Counted from the stretch's first letter, positions 25,919 through 35,327 are shown. The stretch is 47,649 nucleotides of DNA from RGIG7450 sp045648785 (GCA_045648785.1 JAZROP010000012.1:1-47649); one strand, 5' to 3'. Notes: generated by a model from the letters alone, not told the origin. Translations and numbers: made by a program.

Positions 25919-27826
25919 TTATAAGTTTTCAATTTCTCTAAGCCATATGTCGGCACATGCGTCACTTGGCATACGCAGGTCACCGCGAGGGGAGAGCGAA
26001 ACCGAACCGACTTTTGGACCGTCGGGCATAGCAGAACGCTTAAACTGTGCGGCAAAAAAGCGACGATAGCAAAGCTTGAGCCATTTTAAAATGGTCTTGT
26101 CGTCATAATTATTGTGAGCACACAGAGCAAGATAATATATTTTTGCAGGGGAGAATCCATATCTGAGCATATAATAAATAAAGAAATCATGTAATTCATA
26201 TGGACCAACAATATTCTCTGTCTGTTGAACAATATTTTCTCCGTCGGGTGGCAAGAGCTCGGGACTTACAGGGGTATCAACTATGTCGTAAATGATATCT
26301 CTCAAAATATCATTGTCCGAAAGAGAGGCGTAATATTTTACAATATGTCCAATCGCAGTTTTCGGAACAGAAGCGTTAACTGCATACATAGACATCTGGT
26401 CGCCGTTATATGTTGCGAAACCAAGTGCAAGTTCGGACAAGTCACCTGTTCCTATCACTATGCCACCCTCTTTGTTTGCAATATCCATCAGCACCTGTGT
26501 TCGTTCGCGAGCCTGTGCATTTTCAAAAGTAACATCGTAATCGGTAATAGAATGACCGATATCTGTAAAATGAGATTTAACAGACTCAGAAATATCAATT
26601 GTTTTAAATTCAACACCAAGCTCTTCACATAGCTTTTGTGCATTTGATTTTGTTCTGTCTGTTGTGCCAAAACATGGCATGCTTATTGCTATTATATCCG
26701 ACACGGGAAGTCCGATTTTCTTATGAGCCATTACAGTTACTATAAGTGCGAGACAGGAATCAAGACCACCTGAAACACCAATAACAGATTTTTTGCATTT
26801 GGTATGTTCTATTCGTTTTGCAAGACCGGCTGACTGAATGGAAAGGATTTCAACACATCTTTTATCACGCTCGGTTATGCGCTCAGGGACAAAAGGCGTT
26901 TTTGAAATGGTGCGTGTCAGCACCGTATCAGATGGTGTCATTTCAAAGAAAATGGTGTTGTAGCCCTCCGTATAATAATCGGTAAAAGTACCTGTTTTTC
27001 GGCGCTCACAACTTAGCTTGTCCACATCAATTTCACTTACAACAAGGCGTTGCTCAAAAAGCTGGGACTGAGCCAGAATTGTACCGTTTTCTGCAATAAT
27101 ATTATGAGCAGAATATACAACATCGGATGTTGATTCACAATCTGATGGATTTGCATAAATATATCCTGTGATTGTTTTTGCAGATTGAACTTTTATAAGT
27201 TGACGACGGTATTCGCTTTTTTCAATAACTTCATTGCTTGCTGAAAGATTTGCAATAATAGTAGCCCCAGCAGCCGCATGATCTGTTGATGGCGAATATG
27301 GTGCAAGAAGGTCTTCGCATATTTCAACAGCAAAACAAAATTCAGGCATCAATCTGCATTTAAACAGTAACTTTGTTCCAAAAGGATATTCCTGACCGTC
27401 AAAGTTAATGGTTGAAACTTCATCCGGTGCACGGTCAAAATATCGTTTTTCGTAAAATTCATTGTAATTCGGAATAATCGATTTGGGGACAAAACCAAGA
27501 ATATTCCCGTCATAAATTATTGCTGCACAGTTATATATAAGGTTATTCTTAACCATTGGAATTCCAACAGCAATAACAGTATCTACCGAGCGGGAAGCCT
27601 TTAGAAGTTTTCTAAGACCGCTCTGCGCAGAGGCTAAAAGTGTATTTTGAAAAAATAGGTCGCCACATGTATAGCCTGTGATAGAAAGCTCAGGGAAAAC
27701 AAGTAGTTTAACACCAAGCTTTGAGGCATTTTTTATATCATTAATAATTTCGGTAACATTATAATCGCAGTCTGCAACCTTAAGTGATGGAGATGCCGCT
27801 GCACATTTTACAAAACCGAATCGCAT
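25919..27826 (-). CDS. nadE: Glutamine-dependent NAD+ synthetase
   Basis: 635-residue two-domain enzyme making NAD+ from deamido-NAD+, ATP and glutamine. The N-terminal nitrilase-type glutaminase has the triad Glu46 (PELSITGYT), Lys115 (VPKSIIP) and Cys170 (EICEDLLAP). The C-terminal synthetase has the PP-loop SGGLDS at residues 352-357 and GTGDLSELALGF. The fused form of this length is common in Clostridia and differs from the short ammonia-dependent NadE. It lies 65 bp after a metallophosphoesterase gene and may share its transcript. Confidence 0.96.
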   Translation of the reverse strand: MRFGFVKCAAASPSLKVADCDYNVTEIINDIKNASKLGVKLLVFPELSITGYTCGDLFFQNTLLASAQSGLRKLLKASRSVDTVIAVGIPMVKNNLIYNCAAIIYDGNILGFVPKSIIPNYNEFYEKRYFDRAPDEVSTINFDGQEYPFGTKLLFKCRLMPEFCFAVEICEDLLAPYSPSTDHAAAGATIIANLSASNEVIEKSEYRRQLIKVQSAKTITGYIYANPSDCESTSDVVYSAHNIIAENGTILAQSQLFEQRLVVSEIDVDKLSCERRKTGTFTDYYTEGYNTIFFEMTPSDTVLTRTISKTPFVPERITERDKRCVEILSIQSAGLAKRIEHTKCKKSVIGVSGGLDSCLALIVTVMAHKKIGLPVSDIIAISMPCFGTTDRTKSNAQKLCEELGVEFKTIDISESVKSHFTDIGHSITDYDVTFENAQARERTQVLMDIANKEGGIVIGTGDLSELALGFATYNGDQMSMYAVNASVPKTAIGHIVKYYASLSDNDILRDIIYDIVDTPVSPELLPPDGENIVQQTENIVGPYELHDFFIYYMLRYGFSPAKIYYLALCAHNNYDDKTILKWLKLCYRRFFAAQFKRSAMPDGPKVGSVSLSPRGDLRMPSDACADIWLREIENL

Positions 27827-27891
27827 AAAATCAAGAGCCTTTCTGTCCGCTGAAGTTTAAAATTTTTACCGGCGGAGCAACGGTAAATTTA

Positions 27892-28692
27892 TTATCTGAA
27901 TTTAATAAGCAAAATATCCGGGTTTGCAAAAAGCCGGAAAGGTATAGTATGTAATCCGATGCCGTGTGAAATTAAAAGCTTTGTTTTTGATACCTTAGCA
28001 CCTTTGCGGCAGTATTTTTTTGCACCTACCGGAAGAAAATATTTCGAAAAGGGACCAAGGTAAATTTGTCCACCGTGAGAGTGTGCGGAAATCTGCAAAT
28101 CTACCCCGAAATTCGAGGCTGTATCAACAAAATCGGGTTGATGAGCAAGTAAAATTACATAATCATTGTCTTTAACAATTGAAATTGGCGTTTTTATATC
28201 AGGAATGTTATAGTTTGTTTCTTTAATGCCAATTAAAACCGTGTCATCCGAAAGTCTGGCGGCTGTGTTGCGCAAAATGGTAAAACCACTGAGAGAAAGT
28301 GCCGCAACTGAAAATTCCTTAACCGTGGACATACAGTAGTCGTTATTACCCAAAACTGCAAATTTTCCGTAAAAAGGCTTAAGCTCGGAGAGAATTGAAA
28401 CAGTTTCTTTTAATATTGGAGTGTAGTTGTGTTGTGCTTTGTCAGCAAAATCTCCTGCAAAAAAAACATAGTCAGGATGTAGAGAATTTATTTTGTCAAC
28501 ACATTTTTTAAGTTGCTCTGTAGAAACCCAAAAACCCAAGTGAACATCCGAAAACACCGCAATCGTTTTGCCCGAAAGCGAATAGGGTGAGTCGGGGATG
28601 TTAATTCTTCTTACTGTGAGAGTTTTAGCCTCAAAAAATGCGTAAACAGCGACAATCAAAGCTAAAACAATCAAAATTATTCCTGCTACCAT
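27892..28692 (-). CDS. Membrane-anchored metallophosphoesterase (YkuE-like)
   Basis: 266 residues with one N-terminal transmembrane helix, then a calcineurin-like phosphoesterase domain probably outside the membrane. The metal motifs are all present: FSDVHLG, AGDFAD, LGNNDYC, AHQPD and SAHSHGGQ. Relatives such as YkuE and LpxH-like enzymes act on lipids or nucleotides. The substrate here is unknown. Its ATG overlaps the stop of the preceding gene by one base (TGATG). Confidence 0.9.
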   Translation of the reverse strand: MVAGIILIVLALIVAVYAFFEAKTLTVRRINIPDSPYSLSGKTIAVFSDVHLGFWVSTEQLKKCVDKINSLHPDYVFFAGDFADKAQHNYTPILKETVSILSELKPFYGKFAVLGNNDYCMSTVKEFSVAALSLSGFTILRNTAARLSDDTVLIGIKETNYNIPDIKTPISIVKDNDYVILLAHQPDFVDTASNFGVDLQISAHSHGGQIYLGPFSKYFLPVGAKKYCRKGAKVSKTKLLISHGIGLHTIPFRLFANPDILLIKFR

Positions 28693-29114
28693 CAGTTAAT
28701 CTTTCTGATGACATATTGTTCATCTATAATTTGATATTCAAAAGATATAATGCTTTCCGGCTCGAGATTAAGCGAGGAAAATTTTTTTGCAAGTTCGGGC
28801 GAAAGTCTGCAGGAGTTTAAAACAGGATGAGTATCGTTGTCGATGGTTACTTCGATAAATGAAGAATCTACCTTACCGTGGTAAATTCCTGTGCCGACAT
28901 AAACAGGTGAGTTGTCCGCATCTGGCTTTTGAACTTCCGTTTTATCGGAGCTTTCATCTTCCTGTGTGTTCGGGTCGTCAACCGGAGTTGTTTCGATTAT
29001 ACCTTCCGGATTTGATTCCGGTGTGATTTTATCATCTTTTTCACAGGAGTTGACACAAAAAATAACGCCTGCTATAAGTGCAATGCAGATAATTACTATT
29101 AAAAACTTCTTCAC
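28692..29114 (-). CDS. Small exported or membrane-anchored protein of unknown function
   Basis: 140 residues. An N-terminal hydrophobic helix ends near CVNSCEKDD. Asn at the -2 position makes a standard lipobox doubtful. An acidic, Pro/Thr-rich linker (~35-75) follows, then a ~65-residue beta-like domain with GTGIYHGKVDSSFIEV and SFEYQIIDEQYVIRKIN. The GTG at 29114 is chosen as start because GAAAGG lies about 9 nt upstream. The in-frame ATG at 29123 is too close to that site. It is translationally linked to the phosphoesterase. I do not recognise the family. Confidence 0.7.
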   Translation of the reverse strand: MKKFLIVIICIALIAGVIFCVNSCEKDDKITPESNPEGIIETTPVDDPNTQEDESSDKTEVQKPDADNSPVYVGTGIYHGKVDSSFIEVTIDNDTHPVLNSCRLSPELAKKFSSLNLEPESIISFEYQIIDEQYVIRKIN

Positions 29115-29188
29115 TTTTAACATCCTTTCAAATTATTACTCTTTTTTATAGTATCATAAATTTTGTCGTAATTCAATAGTAAAAAGTG

Positions 29189-29217
29189 TTGAAATTTACC
29201 ATTGTTTATTATATAAT
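29189..29217 (+). promoter_or_regulatory. Promoter of trmK
   Basis: -35 TTGAAA (29189-29194), 17-bp spacer and consensus -10 TATAAT (29212-29217), with GGGGAG ahead of the ATG at 29242. Confidence 0.75.
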
Positions 29218-29241
29218 TGTTATGAAAGAGGGGAGAGAAAG

Positions 29242-29892
29242 ATGAATATTCCGCATAGACTTACAGAAATAGCAAATCTTGTTGATGGGAAAAAGGTTGC
29301 AGATATAGGAACTGACCATGGATACCTGCCCATTTATCTTCTTGATAAAGGAATTATTGATTATGCAGTTTGCTCTGATGTTAAAGAAGGTCCACTTAAA
29401 AATGCTGAGAAAAATATAAAAAAATTTGGATTTGAAAATAAAACAAGACTTTGTCTTGCTGACGGACTTTGCGGAATAAAGCCAAATGAAGCAGATACAG
29501 CGGTTATTGCCGGAATGGGAGGGGAAATGATTGCCAATATCCTCGAAAAGGGAATACCGGCAGGGATAGATAACTTTGTCCTCCAACCAATGAGAAATAT
29601 TGATGTTTTAAGAAAAAAATTACATTCAATTGGCCTTGTAATTACTTTTGAAAAACTTGTTAAAGAAAAGGGAAAGTTTTATATTATAATATGTGCTTCA
29701 AAAGGCAACCCGGTTTTATGGCCTGATGAAGAATATATGGTTTCATCTTTTTTGAAAGATGATCCGCTTTGGGAGGAGTATTCAAAGAAAGAAAAGATAA
29801 AATTACTTCGCAATCTTTCTGAACTTGAGAAAAGCGATGATGTCGCAAGAAAAAAAGAAATCGAGAAACTGATATTACTTTATGATAAATAA
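29242..29892 (+). CDS. trmK: tRNA (adenine-22-N1)-methyltransferase TrmK
   Basis: 216-residue SAM-dependent methyltransferase forming m1A22 in the D loop of bacterial tRNAs. The SAM motif VADIGTDHGYLPIYL is at about residues 18-32. VIAGMGGEMI and the catalytic-loop region LQPMRNIDVLRKKL match the TrmK/YqfN family. Length is typical. In many Firmicutes it lies near rpoD or a DUF34/Nif3 gene; here it stands alone with its own promoter and terminator. Confidence 0.93.
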   Translation: MNIPHRLTEIANLVDGKKVADIGTDHGYLPIYLLDKGIIDYAVCSDVKEGPLKNAEKNIKKFGFENKTRLCLADGLCGIKPNEADTAVIAGMGGEMIANILEKGIPAGIDNFVLQPMRNIDVLRKKLHSIGLVITFEKLVKEKGKFYIIICASKGNPVLWPDEEYMVSSFLKDDPLWEEYSKKEKIKLLRNLSELEKSDDVARKKEIEKLILLYDK

Positions 29893-29922
29893 AGAGGGAG
29901 AATGTAGCAATTCTCCCTCTTT
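29891..29922. terminator. Bidirectional terminator between trmK and the FHA-RDD gene
   Basis: A perfect 13-bp stem AAAGAGGGAGAAT (29891-29903) pairs with 29910-29922 around a 6-nt loop, with A/T runs on both sides. It suits both convergent genes. Confidence 0.9.
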
Positions 29923-29924
29923 AT

Positions 29925-30746
29925 TTATTGTTGATGAACTTTTACTGTTCTTGTGCCGGCAATTACATCGTGAAGGGGTCTTTTGCCAGAAAACACTGGT
30001 ATAAAACCAATAAATAAAATGACTGCAGAAGCAAATTTAGCAAAAAATCTTTTTGTTGCCTGTTTGAAATCTATGTTTTCGCCCGTTCTATTGCAAATCA
30101 CTTTAAGTCCGAACATAAGCTTGCCCATGGTTGCTCCGGATGTTCCTGATTCGCCAAGTGAATAATACATCCATAAAATAAAAATCCAGGCAAGCGCAGT
30201 TAATGCAACGATGGGTTTTAAAGGTAAAAATCTGTTGAATGCCGCAAGGATAATAGCTGCCGCCCCAATACACATAAACATCGCAATAACAAAGTCTGCA
30301 AGAGCCGCAACAAATCTTGCACCAAAAAAAGAGCCTTTTGCTGTGGAAAAAGTATTTTCTGGTTGCGCCGGTTTTTTTGTATCAAAAGCTGCAGGTTTAT
30401 TTTCTTTTATTTTTTTGGAACGAGTTTCTTCGCAAGTATATCTTAGTGTGATAACGCTGTTTGAAGTGCCGATGGTCACATTCATTCCTGATGAAAGGCG
30501 GATTTTGCTGTATGCTGTTCCACTGACACGGATTTTATTTAGGCTGCCGGCGTCGATTATATCAACCGTATCTCCCGAAAACTGCAGAACTGCATGGTGT
30601 CTTGAAACTGAAGGAAATGGCAGAATAATATCGTTGTCATCTGCACGACCTATCTTGATTTCTCCGCTTTCGAAGGAGGAAAGAGAGTTCAGTAAAATAG
30701 TTTTTTGTTTCTCATTTTCCAGAAAGATTGTCAGATAATGTTTCAT
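29925..30746 (-). CDS. FHA-RDD fusion membrane protein
   Basis: 273 residues. The N-terminal forkhead-associated domain (about 1-105) has the phosphothreonine-binding signature IGRADDNDI...SVSRHHAVLQF. A Lys/Pro-rich linker follows. The C-terminal RDD domain (about 140-273) has FVAALADFVIAM, SGATMGKLMFGLKV and RPLHDVIAGTRTV, with about three membrane helices. The FHA domain must face the cytosol and would recognise a Ser/Thr-kinase product, so the protein could couple phospho-signalling to a membrane event. No Hanks-type kinase lies in this window. AGGAGG lies 9 nt before the ATG and a promoter precedes it. Confidence 0.9.
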   Translation of the reverse strand: MKHYLTIFLENEKQKTILLNSLSSFESGEIKIGRADDNDIILPFPSVSRHHAVLQFSGDTVDIIDAGSLNKIRVSGTAYSKIRLSSGMNVTIGTSNSVITLRYTCEETRSKKIKENKPAAFDTKKPAQPENTFSTAKGSFFGARFVAALADFVIAMFMCIGAAAIILAAFNRFLPLKPIVALTALAWIFILWMYYSLGESGTSGATMGKLMFGLKVICNRTGENIDFKQATKRFFAKFASAVILFIGFIPVFSGKRPLHDVIAGTRTVKVHQQ

Positions 30747-30786
30747 AACTTTATTCCTCCTGTTACAAAATTAACTGATCATATTA

Positions 30787-30815
30787 ATTCTACACTAAAT
30801 AATTAATAAAGTCAA
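30787..30815 (-). promoter_or_regulatory. Promoter of the FHA-RDD gene
   Basis: Minus strand: -35 TTGACT (30810-30815), 17-bp spacer and -10 TAGAAT (30787-30792). Confidence 0.7.
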
Positions 30816-30841
30816 TAATTTATTTAATTTGGTAAATACTA

Positions 30842-30870
30842 TTGTTTTTTAGGGTAAAATATAGTATAAT
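30842..30870 (+). promoter_or_regulatory. Promoter of the JAMM-like gene and ligA operon
   Basis: -35 TTGTTT (30842-30847), 17-bp spacer and consensus -10 TATAAT (30865-30870). It probably drives the six-gene run to rnr. Confidence 0.65.
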
Positions 30871-30901
30871 ATAAAATTGGTAATATTCGGAGTGGTTAAT
30901 T

Positions 30902-31633
30902 TTGGAAAAAGAATATAAGCCCATACTTGTTGGACAAGAAGATTCAAGTAAAGTATATTTTGATTATGGCGAATATTTAAAAATTCTCAAATTTGCAAAA
31001 GCAGGAGCGTCGGACGGATCAAGAGGAGTTCTTCTTGGTATGCGTGACGGAGATAAAATTTTTATTCTTAAAGCCATAGAAGCAATTTACAGCGGTGGCG
31101 AAGGTATTGAATCGCCGGCTTTTTCGCCTGATTCATGGGGAAGAATTGAATCTGAAATTAAAAATAACTATAGTGAACTTGAATTACTTGGACAGTTTTG
31201 CTCGCATAATTCTATTCGTCCAGACCGGGTGGATTATATTATGCAAGAAAAATATTTTAAAAGTAAAAGCAACCTTCTTTATATATTTGACCCGACAAAT
31301 AATGTTGAAAAGATGTACTTTTTTAAAGAGCGACAATTTAATTTCTTAAACGGATTTTATCTGTTTGACAAGTTTGAAATTCCAATAAATTTGTCACTGA
31401 GAGAGGCGGTTGTTCGTCCTTTAAGCCGTGAATATGAACTCCGTATGAGACTCTTTGATGATATTAAAAGGAAAATGAGGAGACAAAATAATTTTTATGC
31501 AACTTTAGCTGTAATTATTATTCTTTTGATTATTTATAATACTGTTCATTTATTTGAAATTGATACAAGGACAGGAAAACTATCTTTTCAGGATAGGGAG
31601 AAATCTGAATGGAAAAACGAATTGAAGAATTAA
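30902..31633 (+). CDS. Membrane-anchored, degenerate JAMM/MPN-like protein
   Basis: 243 residues. The first ~170 resemble a JAB1/MPN fold: a beta strand with GVLLGMRDGDKIFI, then ELLGQFCSHNSIRPDRVDYI and LLYIFDPTN, in the order of GWYHSHP...D and VVDP in JAMM proteases. The first zinc histidine of HxH is Cys here (CSH) and the following S-x2-D spacing is off, so isopeptidase activity is doubtful. One transmembrane helix (about 200-218) is followed by a short charged tail. TTG start, with GGAG 9 nt upstream. The 3' end overlaps ligA by 25 nt. The fold assignment is a visual judgement. Confidence 0.6.
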   Translation: MEKEYKPILVGQEDSSKVYFDYGEYLKILKFAKAGASDGSRGVLLGMRDGDKIFILKAIEAIYSGGEGIESPAFSPDSWGRIESEIKNNYSELELLGQFCSHNSIRPDRVDYIMQEKYFKSKSNLLYIFDPTNNVEKMYFFKERQFNFLNGFYLFDKFEIPINLSLREAVVRPLSREYELRMRLFDDIKRKMRRQNNFYATLAVIIILLIIYNTVHLFEIDTRTGKLSFQDREKSEWKNELKN

Positions 31634-33594
31634 GACGGCAAATTGAATATCATAATGACAGGTATTATAACAAGGATTCACCTGAGATTTCAGACTTTGA
31701 GTATGATATTATGCTCAGAGAGCTTGAAGAGCTTGAAGCAAAATATCCGCAGTTTGCAAAATCGGATTCGCCTACACAAAAGGTTGGAGGGTTAAAGTCC
31801 GAAATGTTTTCACCTGTTGAGCATTCGGTTAAAATGCAGAGCCTGAATGATGTTTTTTCAATGGAAGAGCTTTATACTTTTGTTGAAAGGACAGAGGAGC
31901 AGCTGGGCGATGAAATAGACTTTTCAATTGAACCAAAAATTGATGGTCTTTCAGTTTCGCTTGAGTATGAAAATGGTATTTTTGTAAGAGGTTCTACAAG
32001 AGGCGACGGAACTGTTGGTGAGGATGTTACCGATAACCTTAAAGTTGTAGGAGGAATTCCTATGACCATTCCTGATGCACCTGAACTACTTGAAGTTCGC
32101 GGAGAGGTCTATATGCCGCAGGACAGTTTTGAAAGGCTTAATGAACTTCGTGAAGCTGAGGAACAACCGCTTTTTGCTAACCCAAGAAATGCGGCTGCAG
32201 GTTCACTTCGTCAGCTTGACAGTTCTATAACCAAGCAGCGAGGACTTGAAATTTTTATTTTCAATGTTCAACAGGCAGTGGGAATTGAATTTAAAACTCA
32301 CAGCCAGTCGCTTTCTTATCTTAAAGAAAAAGGATTTAAAGTTGTTCCTGAAACTGCGGTCTTGTGCGGTAAGGAAAAAATATTTGAATATATATTAAAA
32401 ATTGGAGAAATGCGCGGGGAATTGCCTTTTGATATTGACGGTGCCGTTGTTAAAGCTGATAGTCTTGCACTAAGAGAAAGACTTGGCTCGACAACAAAGT
32501 GTCCCAAATGGGCAGTTGCATATAAATTTCCGGCAGAAGAAAAAGAGACAACTGTCGAAGAAATATACATTCAGGTTGGCAGAACAGGAGTGCTTACTCC
32601 AAACGCCAGACTGACGCCTGTCAGAATTGCAGGTAGTACTGTTGAACGCTCTGTTCTTCACAATATAGATTATATTAATGAAAAGGATATAAGGATTGGC
32701 GATAAGGTAATTATTCGCAAAGCGGGGGATATAATTCCTGAAGTTGTGCGTAGTTTGCCTGAAAAAAGAACCGGTCAAGAAATAAAGTTTGCTATGCCGA
32801 AAACTTGTCCTGTTTGCGGAAGCGACGCGGTAAGAATTGATGGACAGGCAGCGGTAAAGTGCACGGGCGCTAACTGTCCGGCAAAAATACTTAGAAATAT
32901 AATTCATTTTGCATCCCGTGATGCAATGGATATAGCCGGACTTGGACCTGGTATTGTAAAGCAGTTTGCCGACAATGGTATTTTAAATGATGTTGCAGAC
33001 CTTTATAAAATTACTCAGGATGATGTTTCAGCTTTGGAGCGTCAGGGAGATAAATCTGCTGACAATATTGTAAAAGCTATTGCAGACTCTAAGTCCAGGG
33101 GGCTTGCAAGACTTCTTTTTGGACTAGGAATTCCACTTATTGGAAGCCGTGCTTCACGGCTTATTGCAGAACATTTCGGCAGCATGGAGGCGGTTATAAA
33201 TGCCTCGCCTGAAGAAATTGATGAAATTCCCGATATTGGGGATAAAATGGCGAAAAGTGTTGAAAATTATTTTTCCGATGAGAGAAATTTAAATCTTGTT
33301 AAAAAGCTTGCCGATGCCGGAGTTGATATGACTGAGCAAAAGATTAATCGTGTTGGTGTATTTACCGGTAAAACAGTTGTGCTTACAGGCTCGCTCGAAA
33401 GATTTACAAGAAATGAAGCCAAAGAACTTATAGAGTCACTTGGAGGTAAGGTGAGTGGCAGTGTTTCAAAGAAAACCGATTTTGTTGTCGCAGGTGAAGA
33501 AGCGGGCAGCAAACTTACAAGGGCAAACGAACTTGGTGTAAAGGTTCTTACGGAAGATGAATTTATAAAAATGGTTGGAGGAGAAGATATATGA
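31609..33594 (+). CDS. ligA: NAD+-dependent DNA ligase
   Basis: 661-residue replicative and repair ligase. Order of domains: Ia, adenylation with the AMP-accepting Lys110 in KIDG, OB fold, zinc finger CPVC...CTGANC (from about residue 400), helix-hairpin-helix repeats and a C-terminal BRCT domain (about 585-661, with VVLTGSLERFTRNEA). Length is normal. The ATG lies inside the 3' end of the previous gene, with AGGGAG upstream. The stop overlaps gatC as ATGA. Coupling of ligA to gatCAB is common in Clostridia. Confidence 0.97.
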   Translation: MEKRIEELRRQIEYHNDRYYNKDSPEISDFEYDIMLRELEELEAKYPQFAKSDSPTQKVGGLKSEMFSPVEHSVKMQSLNDVFSMEELYTFVERTEEQLGDEIDFSIEPKIDGLSVSLEYENGIFVRGSTRGDGTVGEDVTDNLKVVGGIPMTIPDAPELLEVRGEVYMPQDSFERLNELREAEEQPLFANPRNAAAGSLRQLDSSITKQRGLEIFIFNVQQAVGIEFKTHSQSLSYLKEKGFKVVPETAVLCGKEKIFEYILKIGEMRGELPFDIDGAVVKADSLALRERLGSTTKCPKWAVAYKFPAEEKETTVEEIYIQVGRTGVLTPNARLTPVRIAGSTVERSVLHNIDYINEKDIRIGDKVIIRKAGDIIPEVVRSLPEKRTGQEIKFAMPKTCPVCGSDAVRIDGQAAVKCTGANCPAKILRNIIHFASRDAMDIAGLGPGIVKQFADNGILNDVADLYKITQDDVSALERQGDKSADNIVKAIADSKSRGLARLLFGLGIPLIGSRASRLIAEHFGSMEAVINASPEEIDEIPDIGDKMAKSVENYFSDERNLNLVKKLADAGVDMTEQKINRVGVFTGKTVVLTGSLERFTRNEAKELIESLGGKVSGSVSKKTDFVVAGEEAGSKLTRANELGVKVLTEDEFIKMVGGEDI

Positions 33595-33878
33595 AGATTT
33601 CTGCAAAAGATGTTGAACATGTAGCAGACCTCGCAAGATTATATATAACCGACGAGGAAAAAAAGGCACTTGAGGGTGAACTTTCGGCAATTATTGATTT
33701 TGCTGACAAGCTTTCTGAAGTTGATACGGAAGGTATTGAGCCGGCGGCACACGCGATACACATTCAAAATGTTTTCCGCAAGGATGAAATAGTTCCATCT
33801 TATAAAAGGGAAGAACTGATTGAAAACGCACCCGACAAGCAGGCAGGATGCTTTGCTGTGCCTAGAATAGTTGAATAA
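33591..33878 (+). CDS. gatC: Glutamyl-tRNA(Gln) amidotransferase subunit C
   Basis: 95-residue small subunit that holds GatA and GatB together. It has the typical VEHVADLARLYITDEEK start, the ELSAIIDFADKLSEVDTEG core and the late FRKDE. GGAGG lies upstream inside ligA, and start and stop overlap by 4 nt. The protein is enzymatically inactive and structural. Confidence 0.95.
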   Translation: MKISAKDVEHVADLARLYITDEEKKALEGELSAIIDFADKLSEVDTEGIEPAAHAIHIQNVFRKDEIVPSYKREELIENAPDKQAGCFAVPRIVE

Positions 33879-33890
33879 GGAGGAAGTAAA

Positions 33891-35327
33891 ATGAATTATT
33901 TATCACTTACGGCATGGGAAATTGCCGAAAAAATAAAAAATAAGGAAATTTCCTCCGTTGAAGTAACAAAACTTACTCTTCAGCACGCAAAATCTATGAA
34001 TGGCACCATTAATGGTTATATCACAATATGTGAGGAAGAAGCACTTAAAAAAGCGGCAGAAGTAGATGCTAAAATCGCTGCAGGAGAAAAACTTTCTCCG
34101 CTTGCAGGTGTACCTTATGCAATGAAAGATAACATATGTACTAAAAATATTCTTACTACCTGTGCTTCTAAAATGCTTTATAATTTCAAACCACCATACG
34201 ATGCGTTTGTTACAAAAAAGCTTGACGAGGCAGACTGTGTACTTATCGGCAAAACCAATATGGATGAATTCGCAATGGGTGCATCAAACGAAACATCCTA
34301 TTTCGGACCGGTTCGCAATCCTAGAAACACGGATTGTGTTCCGGGCGGTTCAAGTGGCGGCAGTGCAGCTGTTGTTGCGGCAGACATGGCATATTTTGCA
34401 ATAGGCAGTGATACAGGCGGAAGTGTTCGTCAGCCAGCGTCATTCTGCGGTGTTACCGGACTTAAACCCACATATGGTATGGTAAGCCGGTTTGGTCTAG
34501 TAGCTTTTGCCTCATCACTTGACCAAATTGGACCTATAACAAAAGATGCTAAAGATGCAGCTCTTGTTATGAATATTATTTCTTCTCATGACAGTATGGA
34601 CTCCACATCGCTTGATATTGCCCGTCCTGATTATAGTGCAAAGCTTGAAAATGATATCAAAGGACTTAAAATAGCTCTCCCAAAAGAATATTTTGCAGGT
34701 GCGAGCAAAGATGTTCTTGAAAAAACAAAAGAAACGATTGAACATCTTGAAAATCTTGGAGCAACAGTTACAGAAATAAGCCTTCCGGTAGCTGATTATG
34801 CTTTGGCAGCTTATTATATTATCTCATCGGCAGAAGCAAGCTCTAACCTTGCAAGATATGACGGTGTTAAATATGGTTTCAGGGCTGAAAAATTTGATGA
34901 TATAACTGATATGTACCGAAAAACTCGTGGCGAGGGATTTGGCAAAGAGGTTAAACGCCGTATAATGATAGGAACATATGCTCTGTCGTCAGGTTATTAT
35001 GATGCGTATTATAAAAAGGCACAGCAGGTGCGTGGTTTACTTAAGAAAAATTATGACGAAGTGTTTGAAAAATTTGATGTAATAGCCAGCCCGGTTTATT
35101 CCACAACAGCGTTTAAACTTGGCGAAAAGCTTTCAGATCCGGTTGAAATGTATGCCAATGACCTTTGTACAGTTTCAGCTAATATAACGGGTATTCCGGC
35201 AATTTCAGTGCCTTGTGGCGAAGGCTCGGATAAGATGCCTATAGGACTTCAGCTAATGGGAAAACCATTTGAGGAAGAATTACTTCTAAATATTGCAAGC
35301 GTTATTCAGAAAGGGGGCAGAAAATAA
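33891..35327 (+). CDS. gatA: Glutamyl-tRNA(Gln) amidotransferase subunit A
   Basis: 478-residue amidase that releases ammonia from glutamine for GatB. The catalytic Lys-Ser-Ser triad is seen at Lys79 (AMKDNI), Ser154 (GGSSGGSAA) and Ser178 (GSDTGGSVRQPA). These positions match the numbering known for Staphylococcus aureus GatA. AGGAGG lies 9 nt before the ATG. The stop overlaps gatB by one base (TAATG). Presence of GatCAB implies Gln-tRNA is made by transamidation. Confidence 0.97.
   Translation: MNYLSLTAWEIAEKIKNKEISSVEVTKLTLQHAKSMNGTINGYITICEEEALKKAAEVDAKIAAGEKLSPLAGVPYAMKDNICTKNILTTCASKMLYNFKPPYDAFVTKKLDEADCVLIGKTNMDEFAMGASNETSYFGPVRNPRNTDCVPGGSSGGSAAVVAADMAYFAIGSDTGGSVRQPASFCGVTGLKPTYGMVSRFGLVAFASSLDQIGPITKDAKDAALVMNIISSHDSMDSTSLDIARPDYSAKLENDIKGLKIALPKEYFAGASKDVLEKTKETIEHLENLGATVTEISLPVADYALAAYYIISSAEASSNLARYDGVKYGFRAEKFDDITDMYRKTRGEGFGKEVKRRIMIGTYALSSGYYDAYYKKAQQVRGLLKKNYDEVFEKFDVIASPVYSTTAFKLGEKLSDPVEMYANDLCTVSANITGIPAISVPCGEGSDKMPIGLQLMGKPFEEELLLNIASVIQKGGRK

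Noticed and set aside
32470..32907. Antisense reading frame of 145 codons inside ligA
   Set aside because: It covers the OB-fold and zinc-finger region of ligA and has no independent support.
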